Shown in pieces: positions 24,907-36,165 of a DNA stretch of 64,000 nt (position 1 is the first letter of the stretch; each line of letters opens with the position of its first letter). The notes beneath the pieces were generated by a model. It was not told the DNA's origin. It did not search any database and was given only the letters and a program-made list of their open reading frames with translations. The DNA is from Fen-330 sp050008465. GTDB lineage: Bacteria > Acidobacteriota > Terriglobia > Bryobacterales > Bryobacteraceae. The stretch is from contig JBEKMO010000016.1 in NCBI GenBank assembly GCA_050008465.1, forward strand, positions 6,882-70,881. Direction: 5' to 3'. A program made the position numbers and the translations under genes.

Positions 24907-25938
24907 ATGCCGAAAACCGTCGTGACGTTTGGAGAGATCATGTTGCGCCTCGCCCCTCCGGGATTCGAGCGCTTCCTGCAAACGCCGCAGTTCGTGGCCA
25001 CCTTTGGAGGCGGCGAGGCGAATGTGGCCGTCTCGCTGGCCTCGTTCGGCGTGCCCGCCCGGTACGTGACCGTCCTGCCCTCGAACCCCATCGCCGATGC
25101 CTGCGTGGCCCAGTTGCGCGGCTTTGGCGTGGACACTTCAAAGATCGTGCGCGGCAAGGGCCGAATGGGCATCTACTACCTCGAAGCAGGCGCCAACCAG
25201 CGGCCCTCCAAGGTGGTCTACGACCGCGAGTCCAGCGCCATCTCGCAGGCGAGGCCGGGCGCGATCGACTGGGACGACGTGTTCCAAGACGCCGGCTGGT
25301 TTCACGTGACCGGCATCACGCCCGCCATCAGCCAGGGTGCGGCCGACCTGGCCATGGAGGCTGCCGCGAAGGCCCGCGCCAAGGGTCTCACCGTTTCCTG
25401 CGACCTCAACTACCGCAAGAACCTCTGGAAGTACGGCAAGAAGGCGCCGGAGGTGATGCGCGAGCTGGTGAAGCTGGTCGATGTCGCCATCGCCAACGAG
25501 GAGGACTGCCAGATGGCGCTCGGCATCCAGGCCGACGTGGACGTGCATGCGGGCACCCTGGACGCCTCCCAATACAGCAAGCTGACCGGGAAGGTGCTGT
25601 CCGAATTCCCGAATCTGAAGAAGATCGCCATCACGCTGCGGGAGTCCAAGAGCGCCTCGCACAACGGCTGGTCCGCCTGCCTGAACGACGGCGCGAGCTT
25701 CGTGATCAGCCGCCACTACGACATCACGCACATCGTGGACCGGGTGGGCGGAGGCGATGCCTTCGCCGGCGGCCTGATCTATGGGCTGGTGAACCTCCCC
25801 GGCGCGCTCGAGGCATTGGAGTTCGCCGTGGCCGCCTCCTGCCTCAAGCACTCGGTTCCAGGCGACTTCAACCGCTTCGGTGTCGACGATGTGCAGCAGC
25901 TCCTCAAGAGCGGCGGGTCGGGGAGGGTGCAGAGATAG
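24907..25938 (+). CDS. kdgK: 2-keto-3-deoxygluconate-type sugar kinase (PfkB family)
   Basis: The 343-residue PfkB-family kinase begins TFGEIMLRLAPP. It has the substrate loop FGGGEANVAVSLASFG, the N-terminal ribokinase signature and the catalytic motif GGGDAFAGGL with Asp284. These resemble KdgK, which phosphorylates 2-keto-3-deoxygluconate for pectin/alginate or Entner-Doudoroff catabolism. The exact sugar is not proved. AGGAG lies five bases before the ATG. It follows the double-RidA gene and ends inside element B. Confidence 0.85.
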   Translation: MPKTVVTFGEIMLRLAPPGFERFLQTPQFVATFGGGEANVAVSLASFGVPARYVTVLPSNPIADACVAQLRGFGVDTSKIVRGKGRMGIYYLEAGANQRPSKVVYDRESSAISQARPGAIDWDDVFQDAGWFHVTGITPAISQGAADLAMEAAAKARAKGLTVSCDLNYRKNLWKYGKKAPEVMRELVKLVDVAIANEEDCQMALGIQADVDVHAGTLDASQYSKLTGKVLSEFPNLKKIAITLRESKSASHNGWSACLNDGASFVISRHYDITHIVDRVGGGDAFAGGLIYGLVNLPGALEALEFAVAASCLKHSVPGDFNRFGVDDVQQLLKSGGSGRVQR

Positions 25939-26078
25939 GCTTGTAGCTTGTGGCCTGTGGATTCCGCGGCGGCTCCCGGCGCTCCGCGACCGGCCGTAGA
26001 GCCAGTTGCGCCGCTGGTGCGAAGCGGGTGCGCCGTTGTGGGACCCACAGGCCACATGCCACAAGCCACAAGCCTATA
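25935..26078. repeat. Inverted heptamer array, element B (units GCTTGTG/GCCTGTG)
   Basis: The left arm 25938-25960 reads GCTTGTA-GCTTGTG-GCCTGTG. The right arm 26044-26078 is, on the other strand, GCTTGTG-GCTTGTG-GCATGTG-GCCTGTG. The outer edges reach the kdgK stop codon on one side and a TATAAT (26075-26080) on the other. The interior is GC-rich with no frame. It occupies the whole kdgK-VWFA gene gap. Confidence 0.8.
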
Positions 26079-27131
26079 ATGGTCTTCATGCGGGGTCTGT
26101 TCATTTCGGCCGTTCTGGTCTCGATGGCGGCGCTGGCGCAGCAGCCTCAGCAGCCCGCTCCGGCGAAACCCTCCGCAGAGAAGCCTGAGGCGGCGCCTAT
26201 CAAGGTCCAGGTCAACGAGGTGATCGTCCCGGTCACCGTGACCGACGACAAGGGCCGCTTCGTCTCCAATCTCGAGGCCAAGGATTTCCGCATCCTCGAG
26301 GACGGCAGGGAACAGAATATCGCCTACTTCAACCGCGAGCGGAACCAGCCCGTGGTGGTGGGCCTCCTGCTGGACTTGAGCAACACCAGCCGCCTGCATT
26401 GGACGAAGTTCCAGGAATCGGCGACCGAACTGGTGCTGAACCTGCTGACCTACGAACGGGAGGACCGCTACAGCGGGTTCCTGGTGACCTACGGCAACGA
26501 CGCGGAACTGGCGGTGAACACCACCAACGATCCCGAGAAGATCGTCGAGAAGATCCGGAAGCTTAAGCCGGGCGGCGCCTCGACGCTGTTCGATGCCATC
26601 TACCTGGCCTGCACGCAGCACAAGCTGGTGCGCGGCGAGCCGATCGAGCCGCGGCGCGTGCTGGTGGTGATCGGCGACGGCAACGACAACAACAGCAAGC
26701 ACACGCTGAACCAGGTGGTCGAGATTGCACAGCGCAACCTGGTGACCATCTACGGCATGAGCACGAAGGCCTTTGGTTTCCAGTCCCAGGGCGAGGATGC
26801 GCTGATCCGGCTGACCCAGGAAACCGGCGGGCGGGTCGTGTACCCCCTGGAAGGCGTGTACGCGGACGTGGCGGGCTTCCTGTCGACGCCCTCCGACGAA
26901 GGCAACTACGCGCTCAAGGTCGGAACGGGCGGGTACGCGGCGGCGATCGCCGCCGGCATGTTCAATGCCATCGCCAACATCGCGGGCGAAGTCACGACGC
27001 AGTACATCCTGCGTTACGTCCCGAAGAACAGCGACAGTCCCAGGCAATTCCGCAACCTAAGCGTGGAAGTGAAGGACCTGCCGAATGTGAAGGTGCGCTA
27101 CCGCAAGGGGTATTATCCGTACGCACCGTAA
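26079..27131 (+). CDS. Secreted VWFA-domain protein, acidobacterial type
   Basis: The 350-residue protein has a signal peptide (MRGLFISAVLVSMAALAQ), a pre-domain IKVQVNEVIVPVTVTDDKGRFVSNLEAKDF, and the von Willebrand A fold. Metal-site residues appear in VVVGLLLDLSNTSRL (DxSxT-like) and VIGDGNDNN. This is the VWFA-related acidobacterial domain seen in large numbers in the phylum. The function is unknown; binding of surface ligands is an inference. The start is 26079 or 26088 (the second ATG), both immediately after element B and its TATAAT. Confidence 0.85.
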   Translation: MVFMRGLFISAVLVSMAALAQQPQQPAPAKPSAEKPEAAPIKVQVNEVIVPVTVTDDKGRFVSNLEAKDFRILEDGREQNIAYFNRERNQPVVVGLLLDLSNTSRLHWTKFQESATELVLNLLTYEREDRYSGFLVTYGNDAELAVNTTNDPEKIVEKIRKLKPGGASTLFDAIYLACTQHKLVRGEPIEPRRVLVVIGDGNDNNSKHTLNQVVEIAQRNLVTIYGMSTKAFGFQSQGEDALIRLTQETGGRVVYPLEGVYADVAGFLSTPSDEGNYALKVGTGGYAAAIAAGMFNAIANIAGEVTTQYILRYVPKNSDSPRQFRNLSVEVKDLPNVKVRYRKGYYPYAP

Positions 27132-27137
27132 AGAGAC

Positions 27138-27214
27138 TGGCAGCCTGCCACGCAATGTGGCCATAAAGCTGATGCACCTTGCATCCGATGGGTTAAGCTG
27201 AGAGCTGGCAGCTC
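27138..27214. promoter_or_regulatory. Two odd palindromes flanking the leader of the S24 fusion gene
   Basis: TGGCAG-C-CTGCCA (27138-27150) and GAGCT-GGC-AGCTC (27202-27214) lie on either side of the short upstream region, the second ending four bases before the ATG at 27218. Both contain CTGGCAGC. The three heptads GCTGAGA, GCTGGCA and GCTCGCG occupy 27197-27217. They could be operator sites for a self-cleaving regulator, or relics of an array element. Confidence 0.4.
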
Positions 27215-27217
27215 GCG

Positions 27218-28038
27218 ATGACTTTGCTGTCCACACAAACACGTCCGGCCGAGTATTCGGTGATCCAGCTCGCTCTGCCCGGACGGCGGCCCGTCAATTT
27301 CGGCGTCTTGCTCTACGACCCGGCCACCGGCGAGCTCCACTATCGGCTTCGCGACGACCTGGAGGACTTGTCCGATCCGGAAGACGCCGAGGTTCTCTCG
27401 CTTCTGTCCGAGGACCTGTCGGTCCGGCTCCGCGAGATGGGTGGGCGGCAGGTCCTGGAGTGGCTGGAGGACAGCCTCTCCAACGTGCTGCGGATCGCCG
27501 ATCGCCGCCCGGTGGCGGTGCGGGACTTCCGCTTCGCTCTGGAACGGCTGTACAGAGACCAGGTACTGGGGCTGGCTCGCGAGCCTGCCAAAGTCCTTCC
27601 GTTCTTGACCCACCTGCCGGTCTACTCCCTACGGGCGGCGGCCGGCAAGTTCGGAGAAGACATGGACGCCGAGGCCGAGGACTGGGTGGCGGCGCCCGCC
27701 GGCCTGCGCCCGGCGCCCGACATGTTCGTGGTCCACGTCGCCGGCCACTCGATGGAGCCGGAGATCCCCGATGGCAGCCTGGCGGTGTTCCGCTACCAGC
27801 CAGCCGGCTCGCGGCAGGGCAAGCGCGTGCTGGTGTGGCGGCGCGGCGCTTCCCAGGCCGGCGGCGAATTCACCGTCAAGGTCTACGAGAGCGCGAAGCG
27901 CACCACCGAAGAGGGCTGGGAGCACACCAGAATCCGCTTGAAGCCCCTGAACCCGGAATTCGAAGTCCTCGAACTCGACGACACCACCGAGTACAGAATC
28001 CTGGGCGAGTTCGTCTGCGTCCTGGCGTACGAAGAAAC

Positions 28039-28042
<4 letters not shown>
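27218..28042 (+). CDS. S24/LexA-type self-cleaving peptidase fused to DUF3037-like domain
   Basis: The 274-residue protein has an N-terminal domain (residues 10-130, starting YSVIQLALPGRRPVNFGVLLYD) like DUF3037. It is followed by an S24 peptidase domain instead of the usual order HTH-S24. A possible Ala-Gly cleavage site is A142-G143 in LRAAAGKFGE. The nucleophile is S178 in AGHSMEPEIPDG and the general base is K221 in FTVKVYE. Spacing of these three elements matches LexA/UmuD. No helix-turn-helix is seen. Cleavage would separate the two domains. Its 3' end overlaps acnA by four bases, tail to tail. Confidence 0.7.
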
Positions 28043-30660
<2,618 letters not shown>

Positions 30661-30672
30661 TTGACCGCTATT

Positions 30673-30987
30673 CTAACTCACCACCCGAAACACAATATCG
30701 GCGATCTTCTCCCAGGGGATGTAGTGCGCGTATTCCGCCACGCCCACCGTCTTGTCCACCACCAGGAAATCGGGGTCCGAGACCTCGAAGGAAACCTCCC
30801 GTCCGCCCGCCGGCGACATTTCGTACCTGTCCAGCGGCGGCATGGGCGGAGGAAAATCTCCAAGATCCGTCAGCACCGAGACGGTGGTCTTACTCCCTCT
30901 GACCTTGTAGACCGACGATCCCTGCCCGGGGATCAGTTCGACCGGCTCCATCTTCTCTCTAATGATCCTCTCCCAATTGGCTTTCAT
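30673..30987 (-). CDS. Small protein of unknown function
   Basis: This 104-residue protein starts at the ATG at 30987, with GAGG eleven bases upstream. An in-frame GTG four codons earlier is possible. It reads MKANWERIIREKMEPVELIPG, then beta-rich segments (VYKVRGSKTTVSVLTDLGDF, VSFEVSDPDFLVVDK). No family is recognised. It stands 12 bases before acnA in the same direction and may share its message. Confidence 0.6.
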   Translation of the reverse strand: MKANWERIIREKMEPVELIPGQGSSVYKVRGSKTTVSVLTDLGDFPPPMPPLDRYEMSPAGGREVSFEVSDPDFLVVDKTVGVAEYAHYIPWEKIADIVFRVVS

Positions 30988-31070
30988 CGCACCCGGCACC
31001 TCTGCGCTCCATTATGCGGCGAGAGAGCCGAGCCGGAGCACGTTTTTTTGGGGGGGTCGGCGGGCCGGAG

Positions 31071-33026
31071 CTACATGTACTCGGGCACTTCGATGCCCAG
31101 CACCGCGAGGGTGCGTTCGAGTTGCAGGCGGAGATAGCCGGTGAGCCACAGCAGGAAGACCTTTTTTTCGCGATTCTCCTCGGCGATGACCGGGTACTCG
31201 TGATAGAAGTTGCTGAACGCCTGGGCGAGCTGGAAGGCGTACTTGGCGACGTGCGCAGGCTCGCCGGAGACGATCGCGCGCTCGAGGGCGGAATCGGCCT
31301 TCGAGGCGGCGACCACGAGCTGCCAGAGACCTTCGGAGCGGAGTTGCCGGCCCATCGCCTCGGGCGTCAGCTCGCGGGCGAAGTCGGGCACCTCCTCACC
31401 GCGCTCTTCGAGCTTGCGCCAGATGTTACGGGCGCGCACCGTGGCGTACTGCACGTACGGGCCGGTCGCGCCCTCGAAGCTCAGCGCCTCCTCGAAATCG
31501 AAGGCGATGACGGAGTTTCGCGTGTACTTCAGCAGGAAGTATCGCAACGCGCCGACGGCGATTTGGGTGGCCATCTCCCGCTGCTTCTCGGGAGGATCCT
31601 CGGGATGGCGCGAGGCCACTTCCTCAAGCGCCTCCTCGATCAACTTGTCGATGAGGTCGTCGGCTTTCACCCCCAGGCCCTTGCGCCCCGAGACCTCGAC
31701 GTACGGCCGCTTGCGGTCTTCTTCGGACAGCGCGATGCCCAGTTCGGCCGAGCAGCGCGGCGACAGCGCCACCATCTCGTAGGAGAAGTGAACGGAACGC
31801 TGGGCCTGCTCCTCGAAGCCGAGCGCCTTAAGGCCGGCCACCACGACGTCCTGCAAGTAGGACTGGCGTGAGTCGATGACGTTGTAGACCCGCGTGCCGC
31901 GGCCGAAAGAGGGCTGCGCCGGTTGCGGCTCGTCCGTGGTGACCCACAACTCGTGCCCGTTCGGGTAAGTCATGAGCGGGCGGTAATGGAAATCCTTGCC
32001 CAGGAGGCCGAACTTCCAGAGCTGGTAGGCGATGTCCTTGCCGACGTAGGTCACCGTGCCGTTGGAGCGGACGATGACCTTGCTGTCCTCGCTCTCGGCG
32101 TCGCCGGAATAGGCCGCGCCGGGCATCACCCAGCAGCCGGCGTTCTTCCCATCGGTTTCCAGGTAAATGGCCTTGCGCTCGCGCAGCAGCTCGAACGCGG
32201 TGGCCCAGAACTCGAGGTGCAGGATCTCGCTTTCGCGCGGCAGCACGTCGTAGACAACGCCTATGCGCCACATGGTCTTCAAGTGACACCGCACAATGGC
32301 GTCGGAGATGATGTGCGCCATCTCCGCCGCGGCGCCCTCGCCGGCCTCGATGGCGTGCAGCGTTTCCTGGCGCCAGGCGAGCGCGGACGGGTCCTTGTGG
32401 TAGTAGGCCGAGATCCGCGCATAGAGGTCCCAGCAGAGGTAGTCGAACCGCTCATGTTCGCGCGCCAGCCGCGCCACCTCGTCGGGACTCTGGCCCTTCC
32501 AACGGTGGAAGCCCACGACGACGTCCGCCACCTGCACGCCGGTGTTGTCAATATAGTTCTGCACTTCGACGCGGCGGCCACGAGCCCTCAGCATCCGCAC
32601 GAACGTATCGCCCAGCACCGCGTTGCGCAGATGGCCGATATGCGCGGCCTTGTTGGGGTTGATGTTGGTGTGCTCGACGATGATCTTCCCCTCGGGGAGG
32701 CCCGCCTGCTCTTCCTCCTCGACCCCGCCGGCGAGCACAAATGCGCCGTAGCGCGCGCGGTCGAGCCGAATGTTCAGGTAGCCGTTGCCCGCCACTTCCA
32801 GCGAGGCCACACCGGGAATCGAACCCAGTTCGGCGGCGAGCTCCGCGGCGATCGCCTTGGGCGGCCGTCTCAACTGGCGCGCGAGCTGGAAGGCGACCGG
32901 CAGCGCCATTTCGCCGAATTCCGGCTGCTTCGGCGATTCGATGGTGACCGGCCCTTCGAATCCGTACCGGCTCCGCAGGTGCGCGGAGACCGAATTCTGG
33001 AGGAGCTTCTCGATTGAATGAAGCAC
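31071..33026 (-). CDS. argS: Arginyl-tRNA synthetase
   Basis: The 651-residue class I synthetase charges tRNA-Arg. The N-terminal Add1-like domain (IEKLLQNSVSAHLRSRYGFE), the HIGH motif in NPNKAAHIGHLRNAVLGD, and a C-terminal DALR-type domain (ANIWRKLEERG to LTGYLRLQLERTLAVLGIEVPEYM) are all seen. Classical KMSKS is not obvious; a related loop is SGRKGLGVKADDL, as in several ArgS proteins that lack KMSKS. The protein ends PEYM as in many ArgS. This is an essential housekeeping gene. Confidence 0.95.
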   Translation of the reverse strand: MLHSIEKLLQNSVSAHLRSRYGFEGPVTIESPKQPEFGEMALPVAFQLARQLRRPPKAIAAELAAELGSIPGVASLEVAGNGYLNIRLDRARYGAFVLAGGVEEEEQAGLPEGKIIVEHTNINPNKAAHIGHLRNAVLGDTFVRMLRARGRRVEVQNYIDNTGVQVADVVVGFHRWKGQSPDEVARLAREHERFDYLCWDLYARISAYYHKDPSALAWRQETLHAIEAGEGAAAEMAHIISDAIVRCHLKTMWRIGVVYDVLPRESEILHLEFWATAFELLRERKAIYLETDGKNAGCWVMPGAAYSGDAESEDSKVIVRSNGTVTYVGKDIAYQLWKFGLLGKDFHYRPLMTYPNGHELWVTTDEPQPAQPSFGRGTRVYNVIDSRQSYLQDVVVAGLKALGFEEQAQRSVHFSYEMVALSPRCSAELGIALSEEDRKRPYVEVSGRKGLGVKADDLIDKLIEEALEEVASRHPEDPPEKQREMATQIAVGALRYFLLKYTRNSVIAFDFEEALSFEGATGPYVQYATVRARNIWRKLEERGEEVPDFARELTPEAMGRQLRSEGLWQLVVAASKADSALERAIVSGEPAHVAKYAFQLAQAFSNFYHEYPVIAEENREKKVFLLWLTGYLRLQLERTLAVLGIEVPEYM

Positions 33027-33147
33027 GGAGCCTCCAGTATAAACCGGGGACAGCCACCATGTTTCCCTATTTCCCGCAAACCCGTTTCCCCGCTTCTATT
33101 GCCGCAAGAAATGTGAGACCCTAAGAGAAGCTGGAGCCTTGCAGACC

Positions 33148-33531
33148 ATGCTGCCGAATTTCTTAGTGCCGGAGGCAGTGGTCCGAGAAGACGGGGAAGG
33201 CCCGGAAATCGGCCTTGGTTCGTCACAGGGTAAGTTGCTGCTGCTTACCCTTGGGATCACCCGCATCATCGAACAGGAAAGCCTGGATGTTTCCATCTGG
33301 GGATCGCCCGACAACCTGAACTGGGGCGCCAGGCCACTGGCCTCGTTCCCACAAAAGTTCTATTGCGGCACCTACCAGTTGGTGGTCGACCTCTCGAGCC
33401 AGCCGGACGTGCAATACCTTCGCGCCCGGTACAAGGTCAACCGCTGGGGCCACGGAGCGCCCAAGCCCCTGTTCGGCATCTACCTGTTCGCTCAGCAAAC
33501 CGAAGCGCGCGCCGTTGCGAAGACGGCCTGA
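33148..33531 (+). CDS. Small conserved-looking protein of unknown function
   Basis: This 127-residue protein begins MLPNFLVPEAVVREDGEGPEIG and is beta-rich, with SLDVSIWGSPDNLNWG and FYCGTYQLVVDLSSQPDVQYLRARYKVNRW. The ATG at 33148 has GGAG 11 bases upstream; an in-frame TTG at 33139 is less likely. There is no signal peptide. I recall similar acidobacterial proteins without function. It is divergent from argS and converges on a kinase gene. Confidence 0.6.
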   Translation: MLPNFLVPEAVVREDGEGPEIGLGSSQGKLLLLTLGITRIIEQESLDVSIWGSPDNLNWGARPLASFPQKFYCGTYQLVVDLSSQPDVQYLRARYKVNRWGHGAPKPLFGIYLFAQQTEARAVAKTA

Positions 33532-33534
33532 ACC

Positions 33535-36156
33535 CTACTTCACGTCCCGGATCATCACCACGTCGTTGTTGACGGCGCCGCGGCTGAGGGCCAGTTGCTT
33601 TCCGTCGCGCGAAAGATCGAAGAGGAAGATCTGGTCCGTTTGGTAGCCGGTCAGCTTCTTCGGTGCTCCTCCGGCAACCGGCTGCGCCCAGATGTTGGAG
33701 ACTCCCCCCTCCTCCTTCTCGTAGAGCAGCGCGCTTCCATCGGCACTCCATCGCACCTGCGTGAGCGGAAGGTCGAAATGCTGGGAGGGCTTCCCGCCCT
33801 CGATGGGCCGGATGGCGATGTCGTGTCTGCCGCCGCTGATAGAGACCGAGGCGATCCTCTTGCCATCTGGCGAAACGGAGGGATATACGGCCACCTCCTC
33901 GCTGAGCCGAACGGGGTTGCCGCCCTCGATCGGGGCCTTCCAGAGCGTTGGGTTGTCCACGTTCATCACAGAGTAGACAGCCCACTTACCATCCGGCGAA
34001 CAGTCGGAAAACATCTCCCCCGACCCGCTGGTCACCTGTCTGAGATTGCCGCCATCGGGGTCCATCCGCCAGACGTGAATGCTGCCCGTGACGCGGAGGG
34101 ACGTGAACAGGATGGTGCGTCCATCCGGGCAGGCGCGCGGGAAGAGAGCCGCGCTCCGATCCGAGGTCAACTGCCGGGCGGCGCTCCCATCGGCACCGGT
34201 CATCCAGAGCTCAGGACTTCCGCTGGCGGCCGACGTGAAGACAATCCGGCCATCCGGCGTCCAGGAGACCCCTTCGGCGCCGTCCTGCCGCGCTGCTCCA
34301 GAAGTGATCTGCCTGGCTTCGGCGGGCTGGTCCACGGGCGCGACCCAGAGGTTAGCGACGAGGTCTCTCTGGACCGTGACCACCACGCTGGAGTCGGCCG
34401 TCGCGCTGACTCCGGTGTAATGGTTCAGATCGTTGGTGATGCGGCGCAACTCGCCTCCGGGATAGGAGAGGTAGTAGATCTGCGCGTTCGTGGCTGGCCG
34501 CTCCATCAGCGCCAGGACCAAGCCCCGGCCGTCGGCGAGCCAGGCGGCCGCCAGCACGGCCAACCACCTCTGCGATGTCAGGGATCGCTCCGGTCCGCCG
34601 CCGGCGGGAACCGCGACGACGTTCTGATAGTAGCCGCCGGCATCGAAAACGCCCGCCGGGCAGGCGATCAGCTTCCCGTCGGGAGACCACGAGATCCGGC
34701 CCCCCGTGAAGAAGGCGGGGGTCTTCCGCGATGCCACTTTGCGCTCGCCCGAGCCGTCCACATTCGCCACCAGGATGGCGGTCTCCTCAACCTTCCGCCG
34801 CATGAAGGCGATCTGGCTGCCGTCGGGAGAGAACGTAATCGGGCTGTCCACGTCTACAATGACCGTGCGCGGCGTGCCGCCAAGAACGGGCAGTTGGTAA
34901 AGCGTGGCCGTGGAAGCGTCCTTCTCCAGCTTGGTGTAGTACACGAAACTGCCGTCGGGCGAGAAGGTCAGTCCCGGGAAGCTGCCCTGGGTGGCCGGGG
35001 CAATTTGCACGTTGCTGCCGGTGGCCACCTGCCGCATCCACAGGCTCCGCTCGCCGGCGTCCGACATGACGTGGACGACATAGCGGCCGTCCGGGGAGAT
35101 GGCAGCGGAGGAGGCCTTGCCGGTCGAGGTCAGCCGGGTGATCTCCATGCGCTGGAAGGGCGGGGCCGGCCGGCTCGCGCGCCACAGATACAGGCTGACC
35201 GCCGTGACCGCCACCAGCGCCGGCGCCAAGATTCGGACAAACCGCCGCCGGGACACCGGCCGGGTCGGCGCGGGCGCCGCGATCACGCCGCTCACGGCCC
35301 GGGCGCCGGATTCCGAGTCGCGTCGCAACCGTTTCAGCGCAGCCCTCAGTTCGGCCGCGGTCTGGCAGCGAACGTCTCGATCCTTTTCGAGCGCATTGGC
35401 GATGATCTGCGCGAGCGGCAGAGGCACGCCAGCGGGCGGCGGCGGCTCCCGGTTGAGAATGGCGTCAAACACGACCGCCGAGGTGACACCCTGGAACGGC
35501 GCCACTCCGGTGGCCATCTCGTACAGCACCACGCCGAAGGAGAACAGGTCGGTGCGCGCGTCTAGCGCCTCGCCGCGGGCCTGCTCCGGCGACATGTAGG
35601 CCACGGTGCCCATCGCCGTGCCCGGCCGGGTCAGTTGAGCTTCCGCGGCCACGACGGTGGCCGCCGCCGAGCCTGGTGGTGGCGCCGCCTCGTGCTTCGC
35701 CAGTCCGAAGTCCATGATCTTGGCCTGCCCGCGCGCGGTCACGAAGATGTTGGCCGGCTTGATGTCGCGGTGCACGATGCCGCGGGAGTGCGCGGCGTCC
35801 AGCGCATCGGCGATTTGGATGGCCAGCTCCAGCAGTTCTTCCACCTTCAGCGGCTTCGCGGAGATGCGCTCGGAGAGCGTCTGGCCTTCCAGATACTCCA
35901 TGACCAGAAACGGCTGGCCGTCGTGTTCCCCTACGTCGTAAAGCGTGCAAATGTTGGCATGGTTCAGAGCGGACGCAGCCCGCGCCTCGCGCTGGAACCG
36001 CTCGCGCGCGCCCGGTTCCCGCACCCATTCCGGCGGTAGGAACTTGAGCGCCACGATGCGGCTGAGCCGCGTGTCTTCCGCCTTGTACACGATCCCCATG
36101 CCGCCCGCGCCGAGTTTCTCGAGGATGCGATAGTGCGAGACGCTGGTCCCAATCAT
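33535..36156 (-). CDS. Ser/Thr protein kinase fused to TolB-like propeller
   Basis: The 873-residue protein has an N-terminal Hanks-type kinase. It shows GAGGMGIVYKA (Gly loop), K38, HRDIKPAN (residues 129-136), DFG (149-151) and MSPEQARGE. A membrane helix (RILAPALVAVTAVSLYLW, about residue 310) follows, then PD40/TolB-like repeats such as SPDGRYVVHV, SPDGSFVYYTK and SPDGKRIASV. The propeller faces outside and probably senses a ligand, while the kinase is inside. This architecture is very common in Acidobacteria. Substrates are unknown. It ends three bases from the small upstream gene, tail to tail. Confidence 0.9.
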   Translation of the reverse strand: MIGTSVSHYRILEKLGAGGMGIVYKAEDTRLSRIVALKFLPPEWVREPGARERFQREARAASALNHANICTLYDVGEHDGQPFLVMEYLEGQTLSERISAKPLKVEELLELAIQIADALDAAHSRGIVHRDIKPANIFVTARGQAKIMDFGLAKHEAAPPPGSAAATVVAAEAQLTRPGTAMGTVAYMSPEQARGEALDARTDLFSFGVVLYEMATGVAPFQGVTSAVVFDAILNREPPPPAGVPLPLAQIIANALEKDRDVRCQTAAELRAALKRLRRDSESGARAVSGVIAAPAPTRPVSRRRFVRILAPALVAVTAVSLYLWRASRPAPPFQRMEITRLTSTGKASSAAISPDGRYVVHVMSDAGERSLWMRQVATGSNVQIAPATQGSFPGLTFSPDGSFVYYTKLEKDASTATLYQLPVLGGTPRTVIVDVDSPITFSPDGSQIAFMRRKVEETAILVANVDGSGERKVASRKTPAFFTGGRISWSPDGKLIACPAGVFDAGGYYQNVVAVPAGGGPERSLTSQRWLAVLAAAWLADGRGLVLALMERPATNAQIYYLSYPGGELRRITNDLNHYTGVSATADSSVVVTVQRDLVANLWVAPVDQPAEARQITSGAARQDGAEGVSWTPDGRIVFTSAASGSPELWMTGADGSAARQLTSDRSAALFPRACPDGRTILFTSLRVTGSIHVWRMDPDGGNLRQVTSGSGEMFSDCSPDGKWAVYSVMNVDNPTLWKAPIEGGNPVRLSEEVAVYPSVSPDGKRIASVSISGGRHDIAIRPIEGGKPSQHFDLPLTQVRWSADGSALLYEKEEGGVSNIWAQPVAGGAPKKLTGYQTDQIFLFDLSRDGKQLALSRGAVNNDVVMIRDVK

Positions 36157-36165
36157 GAGCGATCT

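Noticed and set aside
31040..31070. T-run and G-run as a terminator of argS or the small gene
   Set aside because: No stem precedes the T-run on the right strand, and the G-run is probably slippage-prone low-complexity DNA.
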